Assembly: GCA_034008185.1 (NCBI GenBank)
Contig: CM067091.1
Coordinates: 8,969,799 to 9,033,798, forward strand
Direction of reading: 5' to 3'
Source: Gorsachius magnificus
Lineage: Eukaryota > Chordata > Aves > Pelecaniformes > Ardeidae
DNA length: 64,000 nt
Part shown: positions 1 to 59,500 of the stretch, piece by piece
How positions within the stretch are numbered: the stretch's first letter is position 1
Layout of the letters: the number at the start of each line of letters is the position of its first letter
Made by a program: the position numbers and the translations under genes
Notes under the pieces: model-generated
Seen by the model: only the letters and a program-made list of their open reading frames with translations
Database searches by the model: none
Told to the model about the DNA's origin: nothing

Positions 1-681
1 GGATAAAAGGCACTTCCCCCAGCAGCAGCACTCAGTGGAAGGGGTGTTGGTGTTGGACGTGAGCCACTCTGTTCAGTAAATCCCCATTTGGAGGATCCCT
101 GCTTCCATCCTGTCCAATCTATGGACTCCGTGTCTGCTTCAGGAAAGTAATTGCTGACCTGGCTTCTAATTACGGGGGACAGGCTGATACCTTCTGTGAG
201 CCGCTGGCTTGCAGGGCAGGCTGTGTGCATGCTGGACCGGGGGAACCGTAAAGTCAGCACAGTGCAGTTTGCTGTTGATTTGGGCTGCTTTTAGCCCACA
301 TTGACTGTTCTTAATCCCCGGACTGAGCAACATGTTTAATGAACTATTTTTAAGGGGCAGTTGTCTGGAAGACTCCATGGATTCTCATCTGTGCTGAGTG
401 TTTTATATTAAGTTGTAGGCTGTTATCCTCACTTTTTTGCACACCCTCCTCGGCAATGCAGAGGCAGTAAGATGCTGTAGGCAGCACCATGCGTTGTTCT
501 GCCTGTCAGCTGCAGTTGTAAATCTTCTGTGGTCACAAACATCAGAGGATCTTGATGAAAAGAAGTTGCCTGTGAGCACCTCCTCTGTGAGAAGTGGAGA
601 ACTGCCGGCGTTAGGAGTCTAGCCATCTCTCTCTGAAATTTTTGCTCATCAGTTCCTATTTGAATCCTTTTCTCTTCTCAG
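1..681 (+). other. SCMH1: SCMH1 intron upstream of the first visible exon
   Basis: This is intronic sequence ending in a pyrimidine-rich tract and the acceptor AG at 680-681. Short open frames here show no family resemblance. I see no N-terminal SCMH1 exon, promoter or repeat. Confidence 0.7.
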
Positions 682-48992
<48,311 letters not shown>

Positions 48993-49876
48993 GAGGACAC
49001 TTGGCAGGACGGATCCTGGAAGCTCCGCTCCTGGCCATCTATACCCGCGCTCACCTGCCGACAGGTACGCATGCACACACACCCATTTACGCCACAGATG
49101 GACACCTCGCCGACACCCCAGCCCTGCTGCAGGGGTCCAGCCGCCCACCTGCCCCTGCGCCGGCAGCCAGGCCCCAGCAGGCGCTTGGGAGGAGGCTGGC
49201 ACATGGCTGGCCCGGGGCTTGCACCGGACTCGAGTCATGGGCATCCTGTTGGAAGGGGAGGGTCTCGCCCTGCTGCCCAGCTGGCACTTCTCTGCGGTCC
49301 TGCTTCCCCAGGATGGAGCAGCAGCTCTGGGCAGAGCCCGTGGGGACTGGGCACTTGCACCAGCTCCTCTCCCTCTCGTTGTGGCTCATATGCTCCCAGC
49401 CTTGCCTGCTCAGGGTGGCCCTTGGCTCCCATCCTTTCAGAGGGCAGTGGGCCGGGGGGGCTGGACACTTTGCACTTCGCCAGGTAGCCCGGCTGCGAGG
49501 GGGACAGGTCCCCTGACCTGCGCTCGGCCCCCGAAGCACTGCGGCAAGCTCAGAGCCGTGATGGCCCCCGTCCTCGTCTTCCATGCCTGGGGGGAGCCCG
49601 GCCGCCCGTCCTGGGGCGACTGACCTCCTGAGCTCTGCCTGCCCCTCAGCTCCCGGCCTTCCTTCAGCTGGGGATGCCAGGCTGGGCATGGAGGCCTTCG
49701 TATTTATTTCTGACTGGGGAGTCCGTGTGGCAGCACACGGTGCTGCCTGGGAGCGTGGAGCGAGCTGAGGGAGAGCCGAGGAGCGTGGCCGAGTCTGGCG
49801 TGCCCGTGGCAAGGACGGGCCTGGTTTGGTGTTGAAGGCTGGCTGGATGCTGCAGAACTCAACTGATCCTTCTCTC

Positions 49877-49934
49877 TTTTTTTTTTTTTTGGAAGGTGGT
49901 TTGTTTTTTTTTTTGAAAAAAAATATTTTTTTTT
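49877..49934 (+). repeat. U-rich / A-rich tract cluster in the SCMH1 3' UTR
   Basis: A run of 14 T, then 11 T (49904-49914), then 8 A (49916-49923), then 9 T (49926-49934). In RNA the A tract could pair with a flanking U tract and accept a second U tract. It may equally be a simple low-complexity region. Confidence 0.8.
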
Positions 49935-50716
49935 AATAAGGAATTGTCTGTTAAAATGACAAAATGATTTTTCTACCTGTTGTTGAACTTGCAACTCTTG
50001 GAGATTTTTAGCCAGAGCTGCAAAGATTTGTCTTCCCAGGGGCCCTCCCGGTCCTCTGGTGTTTCAGTCCGTCCCAGCTCAGCGTGTGCGAGAGGGTGTT
50101 GGGTCTGGCAAGTCAGAGGATCCCAAGGTGGCAGCCTGTCCTTGCATTTCTCTTCCTGCGAAGGCTTTGCCCTGCCTGGCAGCACCTGTTTGTTTCAGAC
50201 AGTCTAATGTATTTATTTTTGATGGCACTTGAGCAGTAACCCACTGTCCCAGACATGTTACTGCAGCTGCAAGAGGCATCTCGGAGCAGAGGCCACCCAG
50301 GCATGCCGCTGCATCCCCTGGGGGCTGCCTTCAGGGACAGGGGCTGCCAGTCCCCTGGCGCATCTCCTGGGACCAGCCAGGGAAGGGCTGATGGGGAGAG
50401 GCACGATGAAGGCGAGGGCTGTCCCAGGCATGTGCCCATGCGTGCAGCTGCAGCGCGCTCCCACACACGCTTCTTTTCTGCAGTGACCAAAGGGCTGGGA
50501 TGGGGATCCCCGCTGCAAGCACTTCTCTCTTCTCCTGCGTTTAGCTCACCCTCTCTGCATCCAGAGCAATGTCTCGCACCCTCGTCCCTGCCGCCCTCGA
50601 GAGCCCTGGCCAGCAGCAGAAGGGGCCCCCGTGGTGAACAACCCTCCAGTCTCTTGCACTGGGTCAGGTTTACCCCTAAGGGGAAAAGTTGAAAAAAAAA
50701 AAAATTACCCCAAAGT

Positions 50717-50722
50717 AATAAA
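50717..50722 (+). terminator. Possible proximal poly(A) signal of SCMH1
   Basis: AATAAA followed by AAAGC and TTTTTGTTGTAC. A T/GT-rich stretch lies within 15 bases. It may be an alternative upstream polyadenylation site. Confidence 0.5.
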
Positions 50723-50950
50723 AAAGCTTTTTGTTGTACAGCAAAGTCTGTGCTGCAGGTGCTGCACTGGTGTGGTCGGAGGGAGGTGGGGCGCCAGCCA
50801 CTCACAGGGGCCCTGTCGCTCACGGCATCAGCCTGGGACACCCCCTCATTTTCACCTGATGCTGATCCTGCTGGCCCACTGCAGACAGGTCCCCATGCAG
50901 GGGTCAGCCAGTGCTTTCCTCTGCACTTATTTTACATTGATTTGTTTATA

Positions 50951-50956
50951 AATAAA
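50951..50956 (+). terminator. Likely main poly(A) signal of SCMH1
   Basis: AATAAA in TTTGTTTATAAATAAAAGG, followed about 25-35 bases on by a GT-rich GGTTGTGTGTG element. This is the classic arrangement of a vertebrate cleavage and polyadenylation site. Confidence 0.75.
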
Positions 50957-50975
50957 AGGATAACTAAGTTCCTCC

Positions 50976-53255
50976 CCGCTGGTTGTGTGTGCACTGATGG
51001 GAGTGCTTGGCTGGGCCCCTGGCAGCGTCTCCCCGCAGGTGCCTGCTGTGGGGGGAGCGCAGGGACAGGGGGGTTGCTTCAGGACAGGCAAACCCCTGCC
51101 TGCTCCTGCCCTGCTCCTCCAGTGCGGTTTGTGGGAGAGCTGGGCCAGACCCGGGCTGAGGAAATCCAAAACAACACAAGCAGTCTGGTGATGCAGTGAA
51201 CAAGGGCTCATTAGTGACAGGAACGAGGTGCATCAGATTCTGCCCGATCTCTGCTCAGTCCCTCTGACTGGCCCCCCCCAGGCTCTTGCTCTTTCTAGCT
51301 CTGCCTCTGTTACTTGGTCCCATCCAAAGCAGCCGTCCACTGCTCTCCAGGATGTTTTTTCCCCCGGAGCATCCCTGCCAGAGAAGCACCGCAGATCCCT
51401 GTGCTCCATCACATGCCTGGTGTTGGGGCTCCATCACGGCCCCAGCACCACCACCTTCCCAGTGCTGGCACGGAGCCCTCCGGCAGCATAGAGCCCTCTG
51501 GCAGCACCAGCTCCTGATCCTGGAGCGCAGCTGCTCTTGGGGATGTGCAGGGTTGGCAGTGGTGCTGGCAGAGGCTTTCCCAGTTCTTTGTTCCTGCCTG
51601 GAGCTTGTGGGGGGGTGTTGGGGCAGGGAGCAGCCCCCGGCTGGAGTCCCTAAGCCCATCATGGTGCAGACACACCTCAAATCTGCAGCTCTACCCCACA
51701 CAGGTGCCCTGAGGCAGCCAACACCACCTGCAACCAGACAGTGGGCAGGAGGCAGGGGGGACACAGCTGAGCCCCCCCTGCTCACCAACACAGACCATTG
51801 CTGTGACCATGGACCCCACATCTGGGCAGCTGCGGGTCAGCCAGGAGCCCTTGTGAGCTGTTGGGGCTGGCTCCATCCCCACAGCAAAAGGCCATGGGCT
51901 GGGCACCAGGGGGCCAGGAAAGCAAGGCGCCCTGCCAGGCCCCACACTGTTCTTGGGGCACCAGAGACTTGCGCTGGGGTGCTCTGCGCATGCCCCTGGG
52001 CTCAGCAGGGCCAGCGCTGATGATGATGAAGCCCAGCTGGCTCTCACCTTCATGCACAGCAAGCCTGGGGTTTGTGTCCTGGCTCAAGCTGCACCTGGAG
52101 CACCTTGCGACACCTCCTCCAGGGCTGGTGGGGAAGCAGAGACAGTGGTGGGAGGCAGCCGCGGAGGGCTGCTCCCAGAGGTCCAGCACCAGCTGAAGTG
52201 GTAGAAGCACCCCGGCTCTCTCCTGCAGCCTTGGCTTTGCTGCCATGGGGCTCTCTGGGCACCCCAGGGCCTCTGTTCAGGTGCCTCTGGCCCAAACTCG
52301 CCCCCTGGAGCACCTGTCAGCAGCATAGTGCTCCCAGCCTGGGCTGATGGGAACCCAGGGCCCGTCCCCCCCAGCCAGCAGCTCTCGGCCAACAGCAGGA
52401 GGCTGCGGAGCCTGGGTGGCAGCAGGAAAGGTGAGCCCAAAGCAGAAAGAGCTGCCCCCACCCTGGCAGGACACACAGGACTGCTGCAGGGCTGCCAGCT
52501 CCCTCTCCCACCACAATCGGAGCCCAGCACAGGGGGAGAGGCCCTGGGGGGACTTTTACCAGGTGGCCCCATCCTCCCCCAGGGCAAGAGGAGGGAGCTG
52601 GGCTGGCATCTGGTGCCCAGGGGGGCTGTGGGGTCTGTCCCCAGCGAGCAGCTCCCAGGGAGCAGCCCCAGCTCAGGGCCCTCGACTTTCTCCTGGAGAC
52701 CGTGCAATTCACAGCTACTGGGGAAAACCTGCAGCCCCTGGGGGAGCTGAGCACCCAGGGCCCAGCAGGTTGCAGTTGGGAAATGGCCACAGCACTGGAG
52801 CCAGGGCTGCTGCCCCAGGGCCACGGTCAGCAGTCACAGAGTACCCTGGGCCCCTTGTCCCCAGGGCAGCTTGGGGCAGGGGGAGCTGCTTGTTTAACCC
52901 ACAGCCGAGGGCAGGTCGCGTGTTCCTACCACCCCTCAGTGGGCACCGCAAGCAGCTCCCCCCCTGCGGAGGAAGAGCAAGCAAACCATCCCACAGGCAG
53001 CTTGTGGCGTAATTAAATTAAAAAACTCGTTTTTCTGCCCGGCAGAGGCTGTAGGCTCAGTCCAGCTTCCCCAGGCTTCTCCGCTGCTGGGGGGAAGCCC
53101 CGTAATTTCAGTCAGACTTGGGAAACACATGTCTAGAAACCAGTGGAAGTACAGCTAGCAAATTTCTATCTTACACTGGATTACTTTAAAATTAGACAGT
53201 ATTACACTTTAGTCCTTTCTCTCCCTCTGAGCTACGGAAGTAATATAGCAAGCTC
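50976..53255. other. Intergenic gap between convergent SCMH1 and CTPS1
   Basis: This is a GC-rich region, roughly 51200-53020, followed by AT-rich sequence. Overlapping open frames of 150-246 codons occur on both strands, for example 51286-52020 (+) and 52084-52824 (-). All are Pro/Gly/Ala/Ser/Cys-rich, with no recognisable motif or conserved start. A short imperfect tandem duplication of about 18 bp lies near 51473-51510. In mammals SLFNL1 sits between these two genes. I see no Schlafen AlbA-type domain here. Confidence 0.6.
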
Positions 53256-53271
53256 TTGGCTAGTTACAAAT

Positions 53272-53277
53272 TTTATT
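53272..53277 (-). terminator. Possible distal poly(A) signal of CTPS1
   Basis: On the minus strand this reads AATAAA. If used, the CTPS1 3' UTR is about 3.2 kb. The choice between this and the site near 56255 needs transcript data. Confidence 0.5.
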
Positions 53278-56200
53278 ACAAATAAGCATTTAATGACCGA
53301 GTCAGTTGCACAGTTTTGGCCAAAACAAAAACATTTCAAAAGAAAACAAGAGTTTTGCTACAGATAAGGAATGATCTCGCACTGCTAGAGGAGCAGCCAT
53401 GTCCTGGCTGGTGTCTGTCCAGTACAGAGAGCATCTTGACTCGGTCGTTTTCTGCAGAACTGTTATAATTGGCACACAACAAACGCTCAAAGCTTTCTGG
53501 GCTAAAAGCAGCTTTACAGCGTATATTTAAAATAACTGAGGGATAAAACAAGAGGGGCTGTGTAAAAGATCACTTAAGGTGAGACAGGACAGTGTTTAAT
53601 TAAGTTTGGCATCGGACAAGACAGGAGTTAGTACTCAGTCAGGCTCAAGACGTACAGCTTTCTCCAAACTGTAATGAACTAAAGGGTTCTGAACATACGA
53701 CACTTCGGACAACCGAGACGCTTTCTTCCTTTCTTCTAAATTACCAAAGACCAAAAACTGCCTCGCTTACACTGCAGCAAGAGGCAGGGAAAAACCAAAA
53801 AAGGCAAGTGCATTTCCCATGCAAAAGCTGAGCTCGCCCCCCTAGGACAGCAGCAGACATCTAGAAACCAAAGCGAGTAACACTGCAGGCAAATTGCCAA
53901 GCCCCTCCCTCAGGAAACAGCACTTTGTATTGCATCGGACGCGGGGTGCATGGCTCCGCTGTATAAAAAAAAGGCAACAGAAGGCTCCACTTCCAGTCAA
54001 CGAAAAACAGCACCATGAACTGTTCAGTCCAAGGCAAATCACAACGGGAGCTTTTAAAGGCAGCATCGGAAAGTAGTTCACTTTCTGTTCTGTACCTCCT
54101 CCTTGATGCAAGGAGTTGAAATTTCCCAGCCCAAGAAGCAGCACCAGCAAACGCTGGCATAGGAAGGGCTAACAGCTACACCTCCTTTCAGGCAACCGTG
54201 GCCCTTCCTGACAGTTTTGCTTTTTGTTTTTTCTTTCTTTCACATGATTCCAGTTAATTGCGTCCCTACAGCATGGCGTATCACAGTCAGAGCTGATCGT
54301 GTTCCAGATTAACTCTTCTATTCCAGGAAGATTTTCCTGGTTAAAAGTTCATTGCCGGCAATGAATGCACCAAGACCACCAGTGCCAAACATTTTTAAAT
54401 ACTACTGAAAAGAACAAAATATCCCCCTTCCCTTCCCCCCCCCCAAAAAAAAAAAAAAAGACTGCATAAAGCCGAACAGACCCATCCTCTGCAGCACAGC
54501 ACAGCTCAAGGACTGAGCAAGCCCCCAAAATCTAGTTCATCCATATAATTTCACCAGGAAGTAAAAAGACTGCTGAGGGAGCAGAAAGGCTGGAGAACGC
54601 AACTCAACTGTCAGTGTCCAAAATACAAACTCATGCCAGCGTCACCGGACATTAGGAAGGAAGCGTGCACCTGGATTCTCCCACACACATCAAATCCCAT
54701 ACCCAAAATTTACTTTCTCTCTCCAAGGTGGTGCTAACTGAAGAGTCTAGAGGTGCACGTGCTGTGATGAGCTCTCCTCCAGAAACAAACAGAATCTACA
54801 CAGAAAATAAAGGAAGGACAGAATAGTTGAGGAAATAGAGGGACAGGATTTCATAACAAAAATTATAAAACCATAACTTAAGAAAAGCCCAAAGCTGACA
54901 GTGTTCAAGCTGTTGCTGTAAGAATGCCTGGCAAATCAAATGAAGACTCTTCTCTTCAGCGACAACATCTGGAGAGAAACAGAAAGGAAAGGAACAGGAA
55001 TTACTGACAGTGAAGAGCAAGGCTGGAACTGCCCAGCACACTGAAGCCTGAGTCTTGCGTACATCACCCCAGACAGAGGTAACACGGGACCTGGCAATGC
55101 TATCCTCCCAGGATAGATGTCTGTTAGTTTTACAGGGGCCCTACGGCAACTTTAAGACCAGCGTGTTACACCCATAAGAAAGCAAACTTGTTCTAGAAGC
55201 TGATTTTTAAGTACAATGTAGGGAGTGAGCACTGTTAAGCTAAGAATTAACTTCATGCCCTTCCCAGCACTGCCCATGGCTGGTACCAAAGGAAAATGTT
55301 AAGTTGCAGCAATTAAGAGAGAGATGAGCTGAGCTGTGCACCGGCAGGGCAGTCAGCCGGAGAGGGACACACCACACACCAGCATCACCTTCCCTACAGC
55401 CTCTTCATTTGGGGATGGCCTCCAAGCCATACAGGTATCAATGCAGCACCCAGACTGGTCGCATTAGGGAGCACACAGGATACGCAGCGAGCCAGAGGTT
55501 CAGAGTATCTTCAGGAGGATAAAAATTTACAGGGAGGATTCTTCAGCTTTTAGTTTGCTACAGTACCAGATCTGGAACAACCCAACCCCCAGTGATCCCA
55601 GCTCTCTTTGGCGCTGCAAAGGCCCAGTTCCCACGACCAGGGGTGGGGAAGTGCATCTGTGCTAGACTGAGGCTAACCCTCGTTTTCACTCTGCAGTTAA
55701 ATTTTGGAAGCATCTGTTACATGAAGGAAAGGGGGAGGAAGGAGTTGGGCATCCTTGGTCCCCTAGCATTCAGCAACAAACCCCCGCTCTCACTCAACAT
55801 GCATGTGCACAAACGCTGCTCTAAACACACCACACAACCCCCACCAGACCAGTGGGAAAGCGCTGCCTCCGTGATCACCTACCACACAAAGGGAGAACAC
55901 ATTTCATTGTTAAGTCTGCCCTTCCTGCTGGTGAGGCACAAATGCCAGGTTTTAGTAATTCCCCTCCAAGGCTGGATGGCACACACCCAATTTTCACATC
56001 CTTACCCCTACAGCAGCTATGACAACTCAGAGCTCAGGTCCACTGGTTTGACTCACTGTCTCCAGAGACAGGGAGAGCAGCCATTTCAAAAGTGTTCTTT
56101 GGCAAAGATGAGAAATTGCTCCCAAAATACCAAACTTCTTGAAATCCAGCAACCCCTTGCTCAGCTTTGCCTCCATTTTTGGGAATGTGCACTGTATCTG

Positions 56201-56484
56201 TGCTTTGTTTCTTTGTCTGAATTTAATCCCAAACTCCTGCGTGTATTTTTGTACTTTATTATGTGTCAATTTGCTAAGGAAATACCCACCCACATCTGCT
56301 ACACAGACACGAGGTATTCTGCATCCCTCAGCACAGCTGGAACACGTCTGTGAGCACCAGCACTTTTCATGATGTGCCAGTTTTCTACCAACCGATGTGA
56401 AACATTCGGATGCCAGGAGGAAATACTGGGCAAGGAATTTTTTCCATAAGGAAAGAGGTTGAGGTTGTTAAAAGTTACCGGGAA
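53278..56484 (-). other. CTPS1: CTPS1 3' UTR (distal form) or downstream flank
   Basis: Sequence after the CTPS1 stop with no other gene. It includes a C-run followed by an A-run near 54436-54460. A 253-codon open frame at 55592-56353 (+) has no recognisable domain and is antisense to this region. No mobile element was recognised. Confidence 0.55.
56255..56260 (-). terminator. Possible proximal poly(A) signal of CTPS1
   Basis: Minus-strand AATAAA 225 bases after the stop codon. It would give a short 3' UTR. Confidence 0.5.
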
Positions 56485-56569
56485 TCAGTCATGATTTACT
56501 GATGGGAACTTCAGCTCCGTTATCTCCAAGTCAGGCGAACTGCTGCCACTTCTGTCGCTGTAGGTGTCC
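56485..56569 (-). CDS. CTPS1: CTPS1 last coding exon: regulatory tail and stop
   Basis: 85 nt including TGA (56487-56485). It encodes [19 protein letters not shown] and ends with KFPSVNHD. The Ser cluster SGSSSP is the phosphorylated tail known in CTPS1 (family knowledge). One base completes the Arg begun in the previous exon. Confidence 0.97.
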
Positions 56570-59500
56570 CTGCAGAATTCAGAAAGATTCTGTTTGACGG
56601 AGTGCAAGTGCTTTATAGACATAGTTTTGCATCAGGAACAAGCAGAGTTTGGTAGCAAGTACTGAGCTGAGGTTGAAAAGCAAAATAACACAATATTCCT
56701 GGTGTAGCTGTTCCTTTGGGAAAAGGGCTGAGTCATCATCAGTTTTAAGGTTTGTGAATTGAAGTGATTACACATATAATAGGCATTTCACAAGGCAAAG
56801 TTATTCTAAAGGAAATTCAAGAAACAAGAGCTAAGAGACTAGACCATTCTATTTCCACTTCCCAGTAACAGCTGATTGCCTTTAATCCATTAAACAGCTT
56901 TTTCAGAATCACAAAATAATTCAGATCAGAAGGGACTTCAGGACAGCTGCACCACAGGGACAGCTATTGGACCAGACTCGGCTGCTCAGGGCTTTATCCA
57001 GGCATGTTCTGAAATTCCCCAATGACTGAGACTGCACAGCCATTCTGGGCAACCTGCACCAATGCGTGACTGATCTAAAGGTGAAAAAGATTTTCCTTAT
57101 ATCCAGTCAGAACTTCTCTTATTTCAGTTTAGGTCCATTGTGTCTCATCCTCCTGCCGTACACTTCTGTAAAGATACTGTTTTCATGTTTTTGATAAATG
57201 TTTTTGTAGGTGCCAGCAGGCTGCTCTTAGGTGCCCATGAAGTCTTCCCTTCCCCAGGCTGAACAAGCCCAGCTCCTTCGACCTCTCCTCCCTGAGCAAG
57301 CACTCCAACCTCCTGACCTTAGTGGCCCTCCACTAAACTCTCCAATTTATCAGTGTTTTACTCATACTGGGAGACCCCAAACTGCACATAATATTCTAGA
57401 TGTAGTCTAACAAATGCCAAATAAAGCAATATAATCACTTCTCTCCATCTACTGGCTGTACTCCTACTCAGCCCAGCACACTGTTTGTCTTTCCTTTGCT
57501 GCTGGTTCATGTTCAGTTTGCTGTTCCCCACAACCTGGCTAACAAGAACCTTATGAAGTTCAACTCTGACAAGTGTAAGGTCTTGCACCTGGGAATAGTC
57601 CAGGAAAGCAGCACAGACTGGGATCCACCTGGCTGGAGAGCAGCTCTGTGGGAAGGGACCTGGGAGCGCTGGTGGCCAGGAAGCTCCATAGGAGTGAGCA
57701 GGGTGCTGCTGCGGCCAAGGAGGCCAACAGGGTGCTGGGCTGCATCAAGGGCACCACCAGCAGAGATAAAGGAGTCATCATCCCACTCTACTCAGCGCTT
57801 GTCAGGCCACACCTGGAATCCTGTGTGCAGCTCTGGTCCCCACTGTACAAAAAAGGTGTGGACAGGCTGGAGGGGCCCAGAGCAGGATCACCAAGATGAT
57901 CCAAGGATGGGGAAGCCTCTCTCAGCCATATGGGGATGGGCTGAGAGAGCTGGGTTTGTTCAGCCTTGAGGAAAGGAGGCTCAAAGGGGATCTCATCACC
58001 ACGTACCAGTACCTAAGGGGGAGCTACAAGGAAGATGGAGACTCCCTTTTACAAGAAGACCCATTGAGAGGACAAGGGGCAACGGTCACAAGTTGCTCTT
58101 GAGGAGATTCCAGTTGGACATGAGAGGGAAATGTTTCCCCATGAGAACAGTCACCCATTGGAATAATCTCCCCAGGGGAGGGGTTGACTCCACCACATTG
58201 GACACTTGTAAGACTCAGCTGGACAGGGTGCTGGGCCATGTTGTCTAGGTTGTGCTCTTGCCTAGAAAGGTTGGACCAGATGATCCTTGAGGTCCCTTCC
58301 AACCTAGGATTCTATGATTCTCTGATTCTCAGCAGAGCTGCTCCCCAGCTGCTCAGTCCCCAGGCTGTGTTACTGCAAGGGGTTCCCAGCGCAGGACTCT
58401 GCTTTTGTCCTTATTAAGCCTCATCAGGTTCCTCTTGGCCCACTCCTCCCGCAGTCCCATCCTCAACCATACAGTCCGTTCCCCCCAGTTTGGTGTCACC
58501 TGCAAACCTCATGAGAGCGCAATGATGGGACTCACCTGAAAACATGGTAAGAGTTACAAAGGACGGGAGTACAGGGGAGCACAGGCTGGGCTGTAACTGC
58601 CACCAGTATTTTTAGATTATATGCTAAACATGAAATGACCTGTGACCACAATCACAAAAGACTCCAGCAGCAGATAATACTAACTCAGGATGCTGCACTA
58701 GAGAGGAAGCTTCAGCTCCTCTGCTGTGAGAAGCCACTTCAAACTCAAATGTGCAAAAGCAGGAAATTAAAATATCCCTCATCACTTGGAGCACTGAAAT
58801 GAGGCATCTTCCCAGAGAACCTCTCTTCAGAGCAGATCAGTCAGAGCACAACTGACAGCTGTTCTCCAGACATCCACACAGGAATTACTGTGGTGCAGCT
58901 GCACTGCAGCTCAACCCAGGAAGGCAAATACTTTCCTTTTTGCATTGCTTTAGTTTAAAACATTCAGTGCTATTTCTCTTCTGCATTTAGTTTGGGGTTT
59001 TTTGTTTAGTGCACTCCACCTACACAAGCAAATCCTCTGTGTTCTCCTCTATAAGGAAGAAAATGGGTCACTATCAAAGCGATGCTTATTTGTTGTATGT
59101 TGCTGCATCTGCTGAGCAAAACGGCAGGGTGTTAGGCAGCCGCAGAAAGAAGTGAAGGTACCGTTAAGTCTACCCAAAACCTCAGTTGCTTTGCAAACTA
59201 AGACAAAAAAAGCTTAAGCCAGCAGAAAAAAAAAAAAAATGAAGCTGCAACCACTAGGGCCCATTCTTTAAACCGGTAATGGGAACAAGCTGCTTAAGGA
59301 CCAACTTGTACCTAGGAGTTGCACAAGGAATGTGGGTAAAACCCCACAAGGTCTCCAGTCACCTAGAAGACCAGGCCCAGCTGCAGTTTCCCCAAACACC
59401 TCTGACTGACAACACAAGACTGCGTATGGGACCTGGCTGAAGGCAGCTCTGTGGCACTACAGTCAATCTTAAAATGCAAGACAAGAGGTTTCAGAGAAAG

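Larger units (their letters stand above)
48993..50975 (+). other. SCMH1: SCMH1 3' untranslated region
   Basis: About 2 kb from the stop to the likely cleavage region after the signal at 50951. It is GC-rich near the stop and carries the T/A-tract element at 49877-49934. Long open frames on both strands here reflect base composition and have no domain. Confidence 0.75.

Noticed and set aside
49087..53016. Many open frames of 130-246 codons on both strands
   Set aside because: They overlap each other in several frames, are Pro/Gly/Ala/Ser/Cys-rich as expected from GC-rich DNA, and show no motif, splice support or sensible start.
55592..56353. 253-codon open frame on the + strand
   Set aside because: It is antisense to the CTPS1 3' region, of mixed composition, with no recognisable domain and no sign of a promoter or start context.
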